A DNA stretch of 64,000 nucleotides. Source: Hedera helix. Taxonomy: Eukaryota; Streptophyta; Magnoliopsida; Apiales; Araliaceae. Under the pieces are notes generated by a model. That model did not search any database, had not been told where the DNA came from, and saw nothing but the letters and a program-made list of their open reading frames with translations. Positions 51,976 to 64,000 of the stretch are shown piece by piece (positions within the stretch are counted from its first letter, which is position 1; each line of letters opens with the position of its first letter). The position numbers were made by a program, and so were the translations under genes. The DNA lies in assembly GCA_947179155.2 (NCBI GenBank), contig OX359275.1, positions 637,501 through 701,500 of the forward strand, written 5' to 3'.

Positions 51976-54405
51976 TGTGACGCCCCCAAATTTGGGCCTA
52001 CATAACCCAATTTGAGTCGACATAAAATACACGGTAACTAATACAAATAGTACAAAGGACGAAAATACAGAACTCAATAATATATAACTAAGTCTTCACT
52101 ATTATTGTCATACTATATACAACATGTGAAGACTACTACAACTATCTCTCGGACCTTTACTCCATTCTCTGGCTAGACCTAGCTATTCTCTCATTTCCTG
52201 TAAAACAATGGAACAAAAAAGAAAGGGTGAGCTCAAATAACCCAGTAAGAAATATCATGACTAAGATAACAATGAGTAAATTATCATTAGCTTTCAACAG
52301 TTGAGTTCTTGATAAAATACAATAAACAACAAGTTTTATATCAATAATAGCAGCGAAATGAGCAATCCATTAGAAGAATCATGTAGACTAGGATGTCCAT
52401 TAACTTCTCTTTTTAAGAAAAATATCATCAACTTTATCATCTTAAACACCACTTGTCATGATAATATAAATTCACAATTCCTGATCATAATCATACAAGT
52501 CAACAGTTCATCTTTGGGCACTACGGCCCAAAGATATTCAAATATAACACCAATGGTTATGATTATACCAGTCTTCAGCCTTTGGTTATAATCATACTAA
52601 ACAACAGTTCTTCTTTGCCACAAGCCAAAGAGAACATTCACCACGTGCCCTATAAGACATACAACAATTATATCGCCTTTATCCTATCATCTGTGTCTCA
52701 TGCCACAAATATTCACAACAACAGTGATATAATTGATGAACAGAAGAAACATGATGATAAATAAATATCTAAAATTTATGATTTTACTTTGTGCAGATTA
52801 AAATAATGTCCAAATTGTCAACATAATGTGGACTCAAATTCAAGAATGATATTCAAGATCCATAGTTCAAAATAACGGTTAAAGTTCAATAGAAATATTT
52901 AATAAAATAGGAAAATTCAATTGAAATGATATTAGATGAAGTGCAAACTATTAAGAAACATATAATCATTTCAGAAAATTTTACCAAATAGTACTTACCA
53001 TAGTAAGTTAAGAGTATGAAAAGAATGATACCGCTTACCTTAACACGTGACTGGATATTGATTTAAATGAAGTTGATCAACTTAAACAGTACTCGTACAC
53101 TTATAGATCTTCACAAATACTCAAGATGATTTTAGTACATTCAAAGAGAACTTACACAAAGTAATATTTAGAGAGTAAAAGAAATAATAAGCAAGGAAGT
53201 TTTATGAAAAATTCTTAAATTAATATCTCTATTTATAGCAAAAAATCTTATCATAAACCAAGATTTTTTAATTTAATTTAAACCGTATATTTTAAGATAA
53301 TGTTTAATCCATACCACTCATTTCATTTTTTAAGATTTCCTTAATCTAAACCATTCATTTAAAGATCATCTTTAATCTACACCGTTCATTTCAAATTCTA
53401 TAATTATTACATTATCTTTAATCTATAGAATTCATTTTAGATTTTCTTTAATCTATATCATTCAATTAACTTTATATATAAAACAACTAACTTTATATAT
53501 AAAATAACTAACTTTATAAATCAACTAACTTTATATATAAAACAATTAACTTTATATAAATCAATTAACTTTATATATAAAAACAAATAACTTTATATAA
53601 TTTATCATAATAAAATAATTTACTTTACATAATTTATATAAAGTAAATAACTTTATATAAATTATTATAATAAAAACAAATAACTTTATCAATTCAATTA
53701 TTCAACAATAATTCAGAATTATTCATTATTATGACTAATTGTTATAAATGCAGTGTGGTTGACTTTCTGAGTTAGATAAGCAGAAAAATCAACTAATAAT
53801 GGAATACGACAGTTTAATCAACATCATAATATAGATATCAATAATGCAGAAAATAAGTAAAAGAAAGAGCACGTTACTGTGTAATGACAATTATTGATTC
53901 AGTAATGTGAATTACTGTGCATATGTTACTGTGACAATTATCAATTCAATAATATGAATTATTGTGCATGTGACAATTATTGGTTCAATAAAGTTAATAT
54001 AGTGCAATAGCCACTTTATCAGTTCAAAAATATGAAACACTGTACAATACCGTGTGCTACTGTGCAATAACGTATGTTACTATTCCTTTACCGCAAGATA
54101 TTTTAGCAGTTAAAAGTGATAGTACCGTTGACTATTTTTATTTACAAAGATTATATATGTCGTTTTCTATATCTGACAATATTTCGTTGTGAGGGGTCCA
54201 CCAATATTATTTCGGCGCTGTCATACGAATCGAATATTTTCTGACAGAACAAATATTTCCTGATAGAACGAATATTTTTCGACAAAATAAAATTTGTACA
54301 AACATTTCTTAATTTTTACTTTTGTCAATTTATTCATTTACCATTTCAGAAGAAAATATATAAAGAAAAATTAAATTTGTATTTCATAAAAGTCGGAGTG
54401 TTACG
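51976..54405 (-). mobile_element. Second, diverged solo LTR of the same family
   Basis: Shares the terminus TGTGACGCCCCCAAAT and long stretches with 46115-49291: TCATCTTTG...CGGCCCAAAGA, CACGTGCC, and ACCTTAACACGTGACTGGATATTGATTTAAATGA in two pieces. It has an exact target duplication, CATTT (51971-51975 and 54406-54410). The right end reads TTACG where the other copy has TTACA. At 2.4 kb it is shorter, lacking the minisatellite. A TATAAATA box on - lies at 53230-53237. Confidence 0.85.
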
Positions 54406-54410
54406 CATTT

Positions 54411-55095
54411 AACTTTTTGTTGATAAGTCTATTAATTTTATTTTATAATTAAAAAATTTATTATTATAAGTATTATATATTATATTTATGTTGCATATAT
54501 TTTAAATTATCAAACAAATTAGGTCAACATATTTTGAGGGTTAAAATTATAAAATATACACTCATTCAAATATTTCAAACATATTAATTATTAAATACTT
54601 TTTTTTATTTAATATTTAAAAATTTATTTTATTCAATTAATTCAAAATTTTTAAATATTTAAAATTATTTCATTTAATTTTATCAAACAGCAGTTGAGTC
54701 ATGAGATGAGATAATGTATATATATATTAGCAGTGTGCTAGTTATGATATGAGAGAAAAATGAATAAAGATGGGCAAGGCAGGTTTTTTCATCATAGCAG
54801 CTAAAGCCTGACTAGATGAGTCGTGAGATGAGATCGATAACGGTGATAATGAACGGTAAATAGAAGAAGAACACTTGTTTGTTACGGGAGAGGATGGATG
54901 GGAGTCCAGAGATTAGTAGCAGACAGATAGATAGACAGACAGATAGATAAAGATACGAGGAGTGATTTATTTTAAGTGTTTTTGTAATGTAGTCAACATG
55001 ACATGACATGACATAAAAATGAATGGTCATCTGGGTTTCGGGTATTATTACTCTATTACGGGAGTAGTATATTAGAGTTCAAGAGTAGAGTAGTA

Positions 55096-55142
<47 letters not shown>

Positions 55143-56101
55143 TTTCTGGGTTGGCGCCAAATTAGGTTTAGCGCGGCCTAACCAGTTCTTTTATCCACTT
55201 GACTAGACTAGACTAGACTAGACTTAGAGGTTTGGGTGATTATGTCATGTCAATTCCGCCTACCGTCTTATATATGTAATCACTCTCTCTCAATCAAATC
55301 TGCAACTCTTTTCCTAATCACTTGGGTTTGGCGTTGGGGTTGGGGTTCGAGTTGTTGGAGTCGGAGGTACTCAAATTGCTCGAGCTTTGGATCAAACTGT
55401 AAGTTCACATTATTACTGGTATTGCCGTCTTAAGATCTGAATAATAATAATAATATAATAATACTCGCAGCTCGCAGCTCGCAGCTACCATCTACTTCTC
55501 TTTTTATCGTTACAGTAAAGAACAAGCAAATCGTTCTCTCTTTCTTTCTTTCCAACTTCTGCTTCGACGGCTCTCTTTTGTCTTCCTTCCATCCTGATTA
55601 ATTGTCAGTTTGTTTCGAATTATTTCCTTATCAATTGATGGTGCATCATTTTAATTATCTGCAATTCTTATTGGGAACCATTTTTGGTCTACTTTGCATT
55701 CATCCACAACCCCACCGGTATTATGTCACATGATTGAGTGGTTTCTACAGTTTTGGCGGGTTTCCTTGGCTAATTTCAACTGCCACATGCTCTTGATGTT
55801 CTGAACCAAGAATGTCGTCTTTATTGTAAACGCCACATATTCATTCATTTATCCACCCACTACTCCGTGCTGTTGTGGACGATTTTACTGCACCAATTTC
55901 ATTCCCCTAATTGACTACTTACTTGTAGCAGCTTAATGTACTAGTTGATTTTAGTTTTATTTTCAGTAGGTATCTTGTGGGTGCTACTCAATCTCAAATC
56001 ATGTGAATTTGGACCCTCATTTGGTGGACATTGTTTTCTTGTTACTGTGCTCATACAAAACAACAGTCAAGACTTTTATTGCTATCTCATATCCTCTCCA
56101 T
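54411..56101 (+). other. Intergenic region and NXD1 promoter/leader
   Basis: AT-rich DNA with GATA/GACA simple repeats at about 54918-54953 and a (TTA)n tract at about 55096-55143. A TATA-like TTATATATG at about 55268 followed by pyrimidine-rich CTCTCTCTC could mark NXD1 transcription start. A GTAAGT site at 55399 suggests a 5' UTR intron. These are inferences. Confidence 0.5.
55096..55143. repeat. (TTA)n microsatellite
   Basis: About 48 bp of TTA repeats with one interruption. Confidence 0.9.
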
Positions 56102-59100
56102 ATGAAGGCTAAAGAAGCAAACTCTAATATTTCTGGGTATGGGAAACGTCCCTGGGTATTCAAAGGCAGGTAAGTGTTTCTTTTCACACTCTTAGCCTAA
56201 TTTGTTTGTTGTTTCCTAATTTACTTGGCTATCTTTCTCACAACAAACATAAACCAGACTAGGTGTAATACTTCCTTCTTCTTCTTCTTCTTCTTTTTGG
56301 CTTTCAGTGCCCTATACCAGCTCAATCTTGTGAAAGCAGAAACTGCCCGAGCTTTTATACCTAAAGAGTTTAGACTTGTTGAAGCATTTGGGTATTCATA
56401 TTACAAAATTGTTTCTCTACTTCATTTTTTTTTTATATTAATAATAAGGGCCGAGTAATGGACATTATTATTAAATACTTTTTGAGTTCAATTCTTTTCA
56501 ACCAATTTAAGTCTCTAATTTGTAATCTGCAGATATACTCTTGGCGGCTTCTTTCTTGCCAGTTATGATGACAGCCCAGCTGGAATCTTTGATGAGGTTG
56601 TTCTACTAATAGTAAATCTCTTTTCCAAATCAAATCACCTCTTATAGGTGTGTTGCTTTGCTAGTCTTAAGCTAATCATTTCCTAAATCTTGGAACATAA
56701 AATCCGGAATTGAGAAAAGAGAAGAATGCTACTTCGAGTTTGTAAAATTGTTAACATGCTAACATGGGTACTTTATTATTGTCCAGCTGGTGGTAATTGC
56801 TGGAATTGTATGGAACCCCCCTACGTCTTGTGCGTAAGTTTTCTGTTGTTCCTGTTTCATGCTAAAGTAATATAACATTTTATTAAGAAGTTTTGTTTGA
56901 CTGATAAGATACCCACTTCAACACTTTTACAAGTCAGGCATAACTCTGAGAAGTCTGGACTGCCTGCCTGGTTTCATGCACTCTGTTTTGTATGAGTTTG
57001 ATCCTAGCATGCCAAATTGAGATAATAAATATTCTTGTGTTTCTGACGTTTTTAGGCCTGTTTCTTTTACTTTACTTAATGTATGGATTATGCAATGATG
57101 ATACATTGAGGTGGATGCCCACCACCTCAATTTGGAAAATTTTATTTGAACTTTTGACCTATGTTCCATTTGTCCGTTATTTGTTTGATAAAGTAATAGT
57201 TGTTGCATCACATAGCATCTGACATTTTACTGAGACAACTATTTTTAAAGACAGATTGCAAGTTACTTCTTATTTTTACTTCTACTTAATCAAATTAATA
57301 CTTACCAATTGCATTTTTTCACTCATTTGTACAAGTATGATTCTATTCATATAGGTCATGAAACGCTAACTTAGAAGCCAGTGCAATTTTATCTTGAAAT
57401 CTTTACAGATGGGCTGCTAGGGTACTTGTTAACAGTGATGAGGCATGCACTCATGGACGAAAGGTGGGAAGCTACACCCTTTAAATACTCATTTCACCAT
57501 TGCATAATTCATCATGATGAAAAGACTTTGAACTACAACTAATCTTCAGTTTGACCATCGGAAAAGTTTGACTAGGCAGTTTTTCATATTTTTCTAGCAT
57601 GTTTAAAATGAAGAGAAAATAAAAGTCTAGCTGGATGAGAATGTCACTATATTTTCTGTTAGATAAAATATTTTTGTGAGTGATAGAATTGGAAACGGTA
57701 GATTAGATGACTTCAAGGCATGACCAGGTCGTTGTCCTTAAGGCTTAATTCGCCCCACTAACTGATGCAAAATTGTTCTAGCGAATTTCCTCTAAGATAC
57801 AATGAAATCCGTTATATTCTTCAATTTGCAGTATTGAAGAATATCCTACGGATAACTCTATGAATTTTTGGATTGTTGTTTACTAAATATTGTATTCTGC
57901 AATAATACAATAAGTTAGAAGATTTGCAAAAAAAAGAAGAAGGCATAAGGAAAAATGAATGTTTCCAATAGATGTTGGAATACTACATGTGCCCCTTATT
58001 TATAATATTTGAATGGGTGTCATTTAGAGAGTTACAACTGTCCAAAATCAGGAAAAAAGCTGTCATTAACTGCTGCTGCTGCTTTTTATTTTTATTACAG
58101 CAGTTAAAATGAATTGTTACAACTTTTGGCTTGTTGTAACTGTAAAAAACCTGACACCAACTGCGTCTGTTATTGCAGCACTTAATTAGTATTTCCTTTT
58201 CCCGTTTTCTGCTTCATATACAAAAATAAACCCACCCCAAATTTGATTAGAAATTTTGAAAATCATTAAAAATCCCCCACCATTTCAAAATATTTTGACT
58301 CTAAAAATAAAATATTCTAGATCTTAACTAATTCAGTGAAGTCAATGCATAGATGAAGATGTCGTGTAGAATTGAATCTTCACTTAGTGAAAACGCACAG
58401 AAAATGTTGTAGTTTAAACTTTGAACTACAAATCCTATATGGTTAACCGGACTTGTATCACACATTGAAATTCTTTTTATTGAACTTTCCAACTATTTGA
58501 TGACACATTTAATTGTCTTATGTCTCGTATCTTATATCATAAGTGCTCTAGAGCCAAGCCTTTGGACTCGATAGAAGCGGTCTTACTTCATACTCACTAG
58601 GTAGACTTATTAAATGTCCTGTAATTAACATACCAAATATATATCTTTTATAAGTTTGTTAAAAGTATTTGGTGCTCACCCTCTTCATATCATTACGGCT
58701 ACCAAATAGCACCTACATTGGGATGACTGTATTTACTTATATGGTGCTTGCAATCACAAACCAATGATGCATTTTAACTCATTGAACTCAATACTTAAGG
58801 TTAGTAAGAGTTGAGTTGAGGTTCTGTGATGGGTGACTTTTTGTAATAGGCTTGAGACTCATCCCTTGTGACATTTTAACCACTAGCTCTCTAGCGAGCC
58901 CCTTTGGTTAAAGGATTTGTTAAGTTTCTCGTTGATCTAACAAATTCTATTGTGATTATACCATCACAAGTTAACTGCCTCACATAGCTATGTCTTAATC
59001 TGGTATGTCTCGATTTCCCATTGTAGACTTTACTATAGGCTTTAGCGAGTGTCACCTCGCTATCACACCTAATTGATATGAGGGCCATAGGCTTAAATCA

Positions 59101-62100
59101 TAAAGGAATTTCAAGCCATTTTACTTCTTAGACCCTGGAAGCTAGTGCTACAAATTCAGATGCCATAATTGAATTCGCAATACATGTTTGTTTCGTAGAT
59201 CTCCAAGAAATAGCAACCCCACCAAGAGTGAATATCCAACTACTAGTAGACGAATAATCTTTGTCTTGATTTGTTATCCAACTCGCATCTATGTATCCTT
59301 CCAAAACTGTTGGATATCCTTTATAACATATGCCATAATTTATAGTCTTTTTCAAATATCTAAAAACTCAATTTATAGCATTCCAATGCCCATTACTATG
59401 ACAATTAGTAAACCTAGTAAGCTTTCCAACCGCAAATGCAATATCTGGTCTAATATAAGTCATGGCATACATTAAACATCCAGTTGCTCTATAGAATATT
59501 CTAATTGTTTAATAGATCTACCATCATTTTTAGTCCTTGATACTATTATCAAATGGTGTGCTTTCTAAATGTCCAAACTTTTTTAACACTTTCTCAATAT
59601 AATGAGATCGTGTTAAGGTTAGACCCTCATCATCTATTATAATTTTAATTCTTAAAATTACATCAACAAGGCCTGTATCTTTCATGTCGAAATTTGCAAA
59701 AAGAAATGCTTTAGAATTCTGCACTTGTTCTAGGTCAGCGCCAAATATCAGCATAACATCCACATATAAGCATATGATGACGCATTTTCCATAAACGAAT
59801 CGTGTGTACACGCACTTGTTTGATTCATTAATTTTAAATCCATTTGAAAGGATAGGTCGATCAATTTTGTTCATGCCATTGCTTTGGAGCTTGTTTAAGC
59901 CCATACAATAAGTTTACCAATTTGCAAACTTTATTCTCTTTGTCCTTTGACGATGAAGCCTGCAAGTTGCTTCATGTAAACCTCTTCATCTAATTCTCCA
60001 TTTAAGAAGGCTATTTTTACATCCATTTGATGGATTACAAGCTTGTGTATTGAAGCAAAAGCTATAAGTAATCTAATTGTTGCTATTTTTTCTACCGGTG
60101 CATACGTGTCAAAGCAATCAACACCTTCCTTTAAGGAAAATCCTTTAGCCACCAATCTTGCCTTAAGTTTATCAATAGCTCCATCAACTCTCAATTTCTT
60201 TTTAAAGATCCATTTGCAACTAGTAGGTTTGTTACCTAGCGGTAAATCTACCAACTTCCAAGTTTTATTTCCAATTATAGAATCCATCTCTTCATTAATT
60301 GTTTCTTTCCAAAAAGAAGCATAATGAGATTTCATTGCTTCCTCAAAAGTATGAGGGTTAGATTCTATATTAAAGGCAATTGGAATTGAATTACTTATAC
60401 TTTCTCTACTTCCTTCCTTTAGTTACATATGAAAATATGGTCCATATGTTTTTCTATTCTAATTCTTCTGTTCCTTAATTCTGGTTCGTCTACCTCCATT
60501 TCCTTAGTTGAACTTTTTGGTGGTTTATTTTCAACTATGATGGTCTTAGGTAATGAATTGAACCTGCTTTTATTGAATAAGCATATCGAGATTCAACAAT
60601 GGTATTTATAGAATAGTAGCTATTTGGTTCAACCACCAAGAATCTTTATGCTTTACTTCGATGCGCATAACCAAAGAATATACACACTATTCCTCTTTCA
60701 CCTAGGCTCTTCCTTTTAGGTTTAGGAACTCTTACAATAGCTCTACATCCCCAAACTTTGAGATAACTCAAATTTGGTTATCTTTTTCCATAATTCATAA
60801 GGTTTAACCTTATTTCCTTTTATATGAATTCAATTTAATATGTGGCTTGTTGTTAGTAGTGCTTCACCCCAAAATCCTTGTCCAAGTCCGTAATTGAATA
60901 ACATGGCATTCAACATTTCTTTTAATGTTTGATTTTTTTTTTTTCTGCTATACCATTTTGTTGTGGAGTATAAAGGGCTGTAAGTTGATTTATTATTCCA
61001 TTTGATTCGAAGAATGATGGATCCTAATACTCCCCACCCTTATCAGTTCTTAGACATTTAATTTTAGAATTGCATTGAAGTTCTACTTCAATTTTATAGA
61101 CTATGAAATAATGCATTGCTTCTTCTTTAGAATTTAGAAGATAACATAGCAATATCTACTATAATCATTAATAAAAGTGAAAAAATATTTTTTTCCTACT
61201 AAAGATGGTGTAGTGTGAAAATCACATAAATCACTATGTATCAACTCTAATATATTCGAATTTCTTTTAACACTAGCAAAGGGTTTTCTAGTAATTTTAG
61301 TTAGCATGCAAGTTTTACATTTATCCATATAATTATCAATTTTAGGAAGTAAATCTAATTTTACCATATAATGCATTTTTCTAGAATTAACATGTCCCAA
61401 ACGATGATGCCAAAGTGAAGAAGAAGACTCAACAATATAAGCAGATTTACTTATGATTTTATCAATAATATTAAGTTTGAACATCCCCTCGTACAAATAA
61501 CCCTTCCCAACAAATGCACCTTTTTTTGACAATACAAATTTATTAGCCTTAAATACCGGTTTGAACCCATTTTTGTTTAGAAGGCTGCCAGAAATCAAGT
61601 TCTTTCGAATTTTAGGAACATGATATACATTAGTGAGGTAAGGGCTTTTATAGATGTGAAATCTATTTGCACATTTCCTTTGCCTTGAACTGGAGCAGTT
61701 GATGGATTTCCCATGTATAGGACAACACCATTTATTTTGGTTCATAGGTTTCAAAAAACCTTTTGTCTTTGCATACATGTTTTGTAGCACTAGAATCCAA
61801 TGTTTTTAAAATCGGACCGGTCATCGAACAGGAAATGGTATCAGGTGGATGGATCACTGGTTCAACGACGTCATAAATATATAAAAATATATATTATTAA
61901 TAATTAATAAAATTTTAAAACATCTAATTTTTTGTAAGCTAAAATATAGTAAAATTATGTTATACTATTGCTAAAAATATTTTTGTAAAAAAAAAAAAAA
62001 AACTTCAAAACCGGTTCGACCGGGCCAACTAACCGGTTTTACCGGTCGAACCGATGGTCAACCGATTTTTAACCAAATTGGTTGAACCGGGTTAAACCGG

Positions 62101-64000
62101 ACCGGAAAGTGAACTGATTCCCGATTCGACCGGACGTTCCAGTTTGGGTTTCAAAAACATTGCTAGAATCTATCCTCCAAGCATCACTATTTTCAAGCAC
62201 ATTTGCCTCTGAGATAACAACCACCAAATATTCTGGTTGTTTGTCCTTTTTCTTAAGAAGAAGAAGATCTCTCTTTAGATGCCCCAATTTTCCACAATTG
62301 AAACAAGGACCCTATTTTATTGTTCTTGTTTTTATTGTTCTGCTTAACTTCCTTGTCATGCTGGGTCGAAGACCTCTTTCTCCCGTGAGAATCCAAAGAC
62401 ATGTTAGTCATATCATCCTCCACAACATTAATTTTGGACATTTCTTCCTTGTTTTCTTTTCGCAAGTCCTCCTCAATACGTAGATGATTTCCTAACTCCT
62501 CAAGAGTATGGCTCTCTTTTCTGTTTGTGAGGTTATTCCTGAAATTTTTTCAAGAGGGTGGCAATTTTTCTACAATGGATGTGACTATTATTTCCTCATC
62601 CATGTGTAATTTGTGTTGAGTGCACTGATCAAGAATAGTTTTTATTTCATTAAACTGATCCATAATTGTAAGAGAGTTGACCATTCTATAATTATTAAAC
62701 TTGAAAACAATGAATCTCTTACTTGTTGCGTCCTCCTTCATGTACCTCTCCCGCAGTTGTGTCCATAACTCTTTGGCAGTCGGCACATTGTGGTATATAT
62801 CAAAAAGGGTATTAGACATTGCATTTAATATGTGCCCTCAGATATCATCATCTTGATCCCATTTTTACCTTTTTTGAGTTTAGGTCAGTGGTTTGTTGTC
62901 TACAATATCCGTCCTTGGTGTGGTGATGACATAGTAGACCTTTAAAGTTGTCAATAAGAAAAACTTCTTTTCCTACCAACGATAAAAATTTCTCTAACAA
63001 AGCGCTCCAAGCAGTTGAAATCTGTAGCCATATCCCTTAAAGGATGAAAGTGTTGAAGTCATTGAAATGAATACTCAAACAATTAAGCCTTAAGATTGTT
63101 AGATAAAATATTTTTGTGAGTGATAGAACTGGAAACAGTATAGATTAGATGACTTCAAGGCATGACCAAGTCATTGTCCCACTAACTGATACAAAATGGT
63201 TCTAGCGAATTTCCTCTAAGATACAATGAAGTCTGTGATATCGAAAAACTCTATAAATTTTTGGATTGTTGTTTACTAAATATTGTATTCTGCTGTAATA
63301 CAATAAGTTAAAAGATCTACAAAAGAAGAAAAAGGTATAAGTAAAAATGAATGTTTCCAATTAATGCTGGAATATTACATGTGCCCCTTATTGATAATAT
63401 TTGAATGGGTCACAAATATTAGTAGTAGAAGGAGAGATTTGGGAGATCATAGGTGTTGATATGTGATTGGCTGGGATGTCGTTATGGGGACTGGTGCTAG
63501 AGAAAAGTTTTATAATCATTTAGATACACACACGCATAGCCGCCCAATCAAAATCCAAAAGGACAATCTGCCATTGCTGAAGTATCTGCTTATGACTGTT
63601 TTGGTAAATTTAAACAAATGAATAGGGATAGTCACAACTGTCCAAAATCAGGAAAAAACAATATTTGAATGGGTGTCATTTGGAGAGTCACAACTGTCCA
63701 AAATCAGGAAAAAACTGTCATTAATTGCTGCTGCAGTTTTTTATTTTTATTACAGCAGTTACAATGAATTGTTACAAAACTTTTGGCTTGTTATAACTGT
63801 AAAAAACCTGACACCAACTGCATCTGTTATTGCAGCACTTAATAAGTATTTCCTTTTCCCTTTTTCTACTTCATAAACAAAAATAAACCCACCCAAAATT
63901 TGATTAGAAATTTTGAAAATCATTAACATTTTCTTGGTTTCATTTCATGAGTACTTATTCCCACATGTCTTGGTCTCTCTCATTCTTGCAGTATGTAGGA
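56102..64000 (+). CDS. NXD1: NEOXANTHIN-DEFICIENT 1, 3' partial
   Basis: Exons 56102-56169, 56308-56391, 56533-56596, 56787-56833, 57409-57463 and 63992-64000 (cut by the window edge) join in frame. The protein begins MKAKEANSNISGYGKRPWVF and continues ALYQLNLVKAETARAFIP, FRLVEAFGYTLGGFFLASY, DDSPAGIFDELVVIAG and ARVLVNSDEACTHGRK. This matches the NXD1 family, plant proteins with an acetoacetate-decarboxylase-like fold required for neoxanthin accumulation; the exact biochemical role is unresolved. The fifth intron is expanded to 6.5 kb by a copia element. The C-terminal majority lies beyond the window. Confidence 0.88.
57657..58271 (-). repeat. 3' LTR of the NXD1-intron copia
   Basis: 615 bp. 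Adjacent on its inner side is a purine-rich stretch on - (GGTGGGGGATTTTT), the expected polypurine tract. Confidence 0.85.
59530..60335 (-). pseudogene. copia reverse transcriptase, two fragments
   Basis: 59931-60335 reads WIFKKKLRVDGAIDKLKARL then HQMDVKIAFLNGELDEEVYM (RT palm start). 59530-59904 carries YVDVMLIFG, where the second catalytic Asp has become Val. A frameshift separates the two. Confidence 0.88.
61134..61790 (-). pseudogene. copia pre-integrase/integrase fragment
   Basis: Shows LWHHRLGHVN, the CKTCMLTKITR zinc-binding segment, then IHSDLCDF and FFTFINDYSRYCYVIF, the start of the integrase core. Upstream it is cut by the hAT MITE at 61798. Confidence 0.88.
61798..62162. mobile_element. 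hAT-type MITE inserted in copia protease
   Basis: 365 bp with inverted ends CAATGTTTTT.AAA and an exact 8-bp duplication, CTAGAATC (61790-61797 and 62163-62170). The interior is built of ACCGG and GGTTNAACCGG words. The target is the copia aspartic protease codons (DAWRIDS / SATKHVC). Confidence 0.92.
62550..62819 (-). pseudogene. copia gag fragment
   Basis: Contains AKELWTQLRERYMKED and FNEIKTILDQC, typical of the UBN2/gag-polypeptide domain. It is part of the gag that starts near 63031 (MATDFNCLERF), with shifts between. Confidence 0.85.
63097..63928 (-). repeat. 5' LTR of the NXD1-intron copia, with internal insertion
   Basis: 832 bp. It matches the 615-bp partner except for about 250 bp at 63412-63660. 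The insert ends in a second copy of LTR sequence (CACAACTGTCCAAAATCAGG), after which ATATTTGAATGGGTG is repeated. Confidence 0.88.

Larger units (their letters stand above)
57657..63928 (-). mobile_element. Ty1/copia retrotransposon in an NXD1 intron
   Basis: Antisense to NXD1. LTRs at 57657-58271 and 63097-63928 start TGTTA, and the right copy ends TAACA (left copy mutated to TAAAA). The 5-bp duplication TTTTC is exact (57652-57656 and 63929-63933). On - come gag (from about 63031; UBN2-like 62550-62819), a CCHC knuckle near 62270, protease, integrase (61134-61790), reverse transcriptase (59530-60335) and RNase H (58891-59355). Multiple stops and shifts, and YVDVML in place of YVDDM, show it is dead. 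I see no standard initiator-Met primer site beside the 5' LTR. Confidence 0.9.

Noticed and set aside
62160..62483. 107-codon + strand open frame
   Set aside because: It lies antisense to the copia gag/zinc-knuckle region.

Overview
This is nuclear DNA from a flowering plant, almost certainly a eudicot. The genes have many short exons separated by AT-rich, GT...AG introns. The repeats are plant Ty1/copia, LTR-gag, LINE, Mutator-like, hAT, PIF/Harbinger-like and Stowaway elements. I see no bacterial, organellar or viral genome features, no CRISPR array and no rRNA or tRNA gene.

Five host genes can be read by joining exons. (1) An ARF-GAP with BAR, PH, ArfGAP and ankyrin domains (AGD3/SFC/VAN3 type) runs on + from before the left edge to 34414. 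The first roughly 100 residues lie outside the window. Its introns are swollen to more than 31 kb by transposons, yet all 15 visible exons keep frame. (2) CORYNE (CRN), a membrane pseudokinase of the CLAVATA3 pathway, lies at 36494-38827 (+). The AGD3-CRN neighbour pair also occurs in Arabidopsis (AT5G13300/AT5G13290), which supports both names. (3) LIR1, a light-regulated chloroplast protein that anchors ferredoxin-NADP reductase, lies at 39904-40686 (+). Its first exon carries a frameshift. (4) A small RecA/RAD51-like P-loop ATPase with seven exons lies at 41515-43263 (-). (5) NEOXANTHIN-DEFICIENT 1 (NXD1) begins at 56102 (+) and runs off the right edge. One of its introns holds a 6.3 kb copia element.

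Mobile elements by region: 371-3021, a Mutator-like element carrying a Ulp1-protease fragment, itself hit by a hAT MITE. 5561-12885, a young gag-protease-only LTR element (TR-GAG type) with 5-bp target duplication and a tRNA-Asp primer site. 14535-20045, a decayed LINE split by a Harbinger-like element at 17095-18881. 23276-27616, a gag-deleted copia. 31787-32002, a Stowaway MITE. 44256-50800, copia LTR-like debris containing a 3.2 kb solo LTR. 51976-54405, a second solo LTR of the same family. 57657-63928, a copia element containing a hAT MITE.

The single-copy genes are conventional, and I found no convincing undescribed biological system. The most notable items are the LIR1 frameshift next to an intact evening element, a near-perfect hairpin in an AGD3 intron, a copia insertion 35 bp from a splice acceptor, the amber-split gag-pro frame, GC-rich palindromic modules in an AT-rich LTR, and a scrambled filler insertion in one copia LTR.
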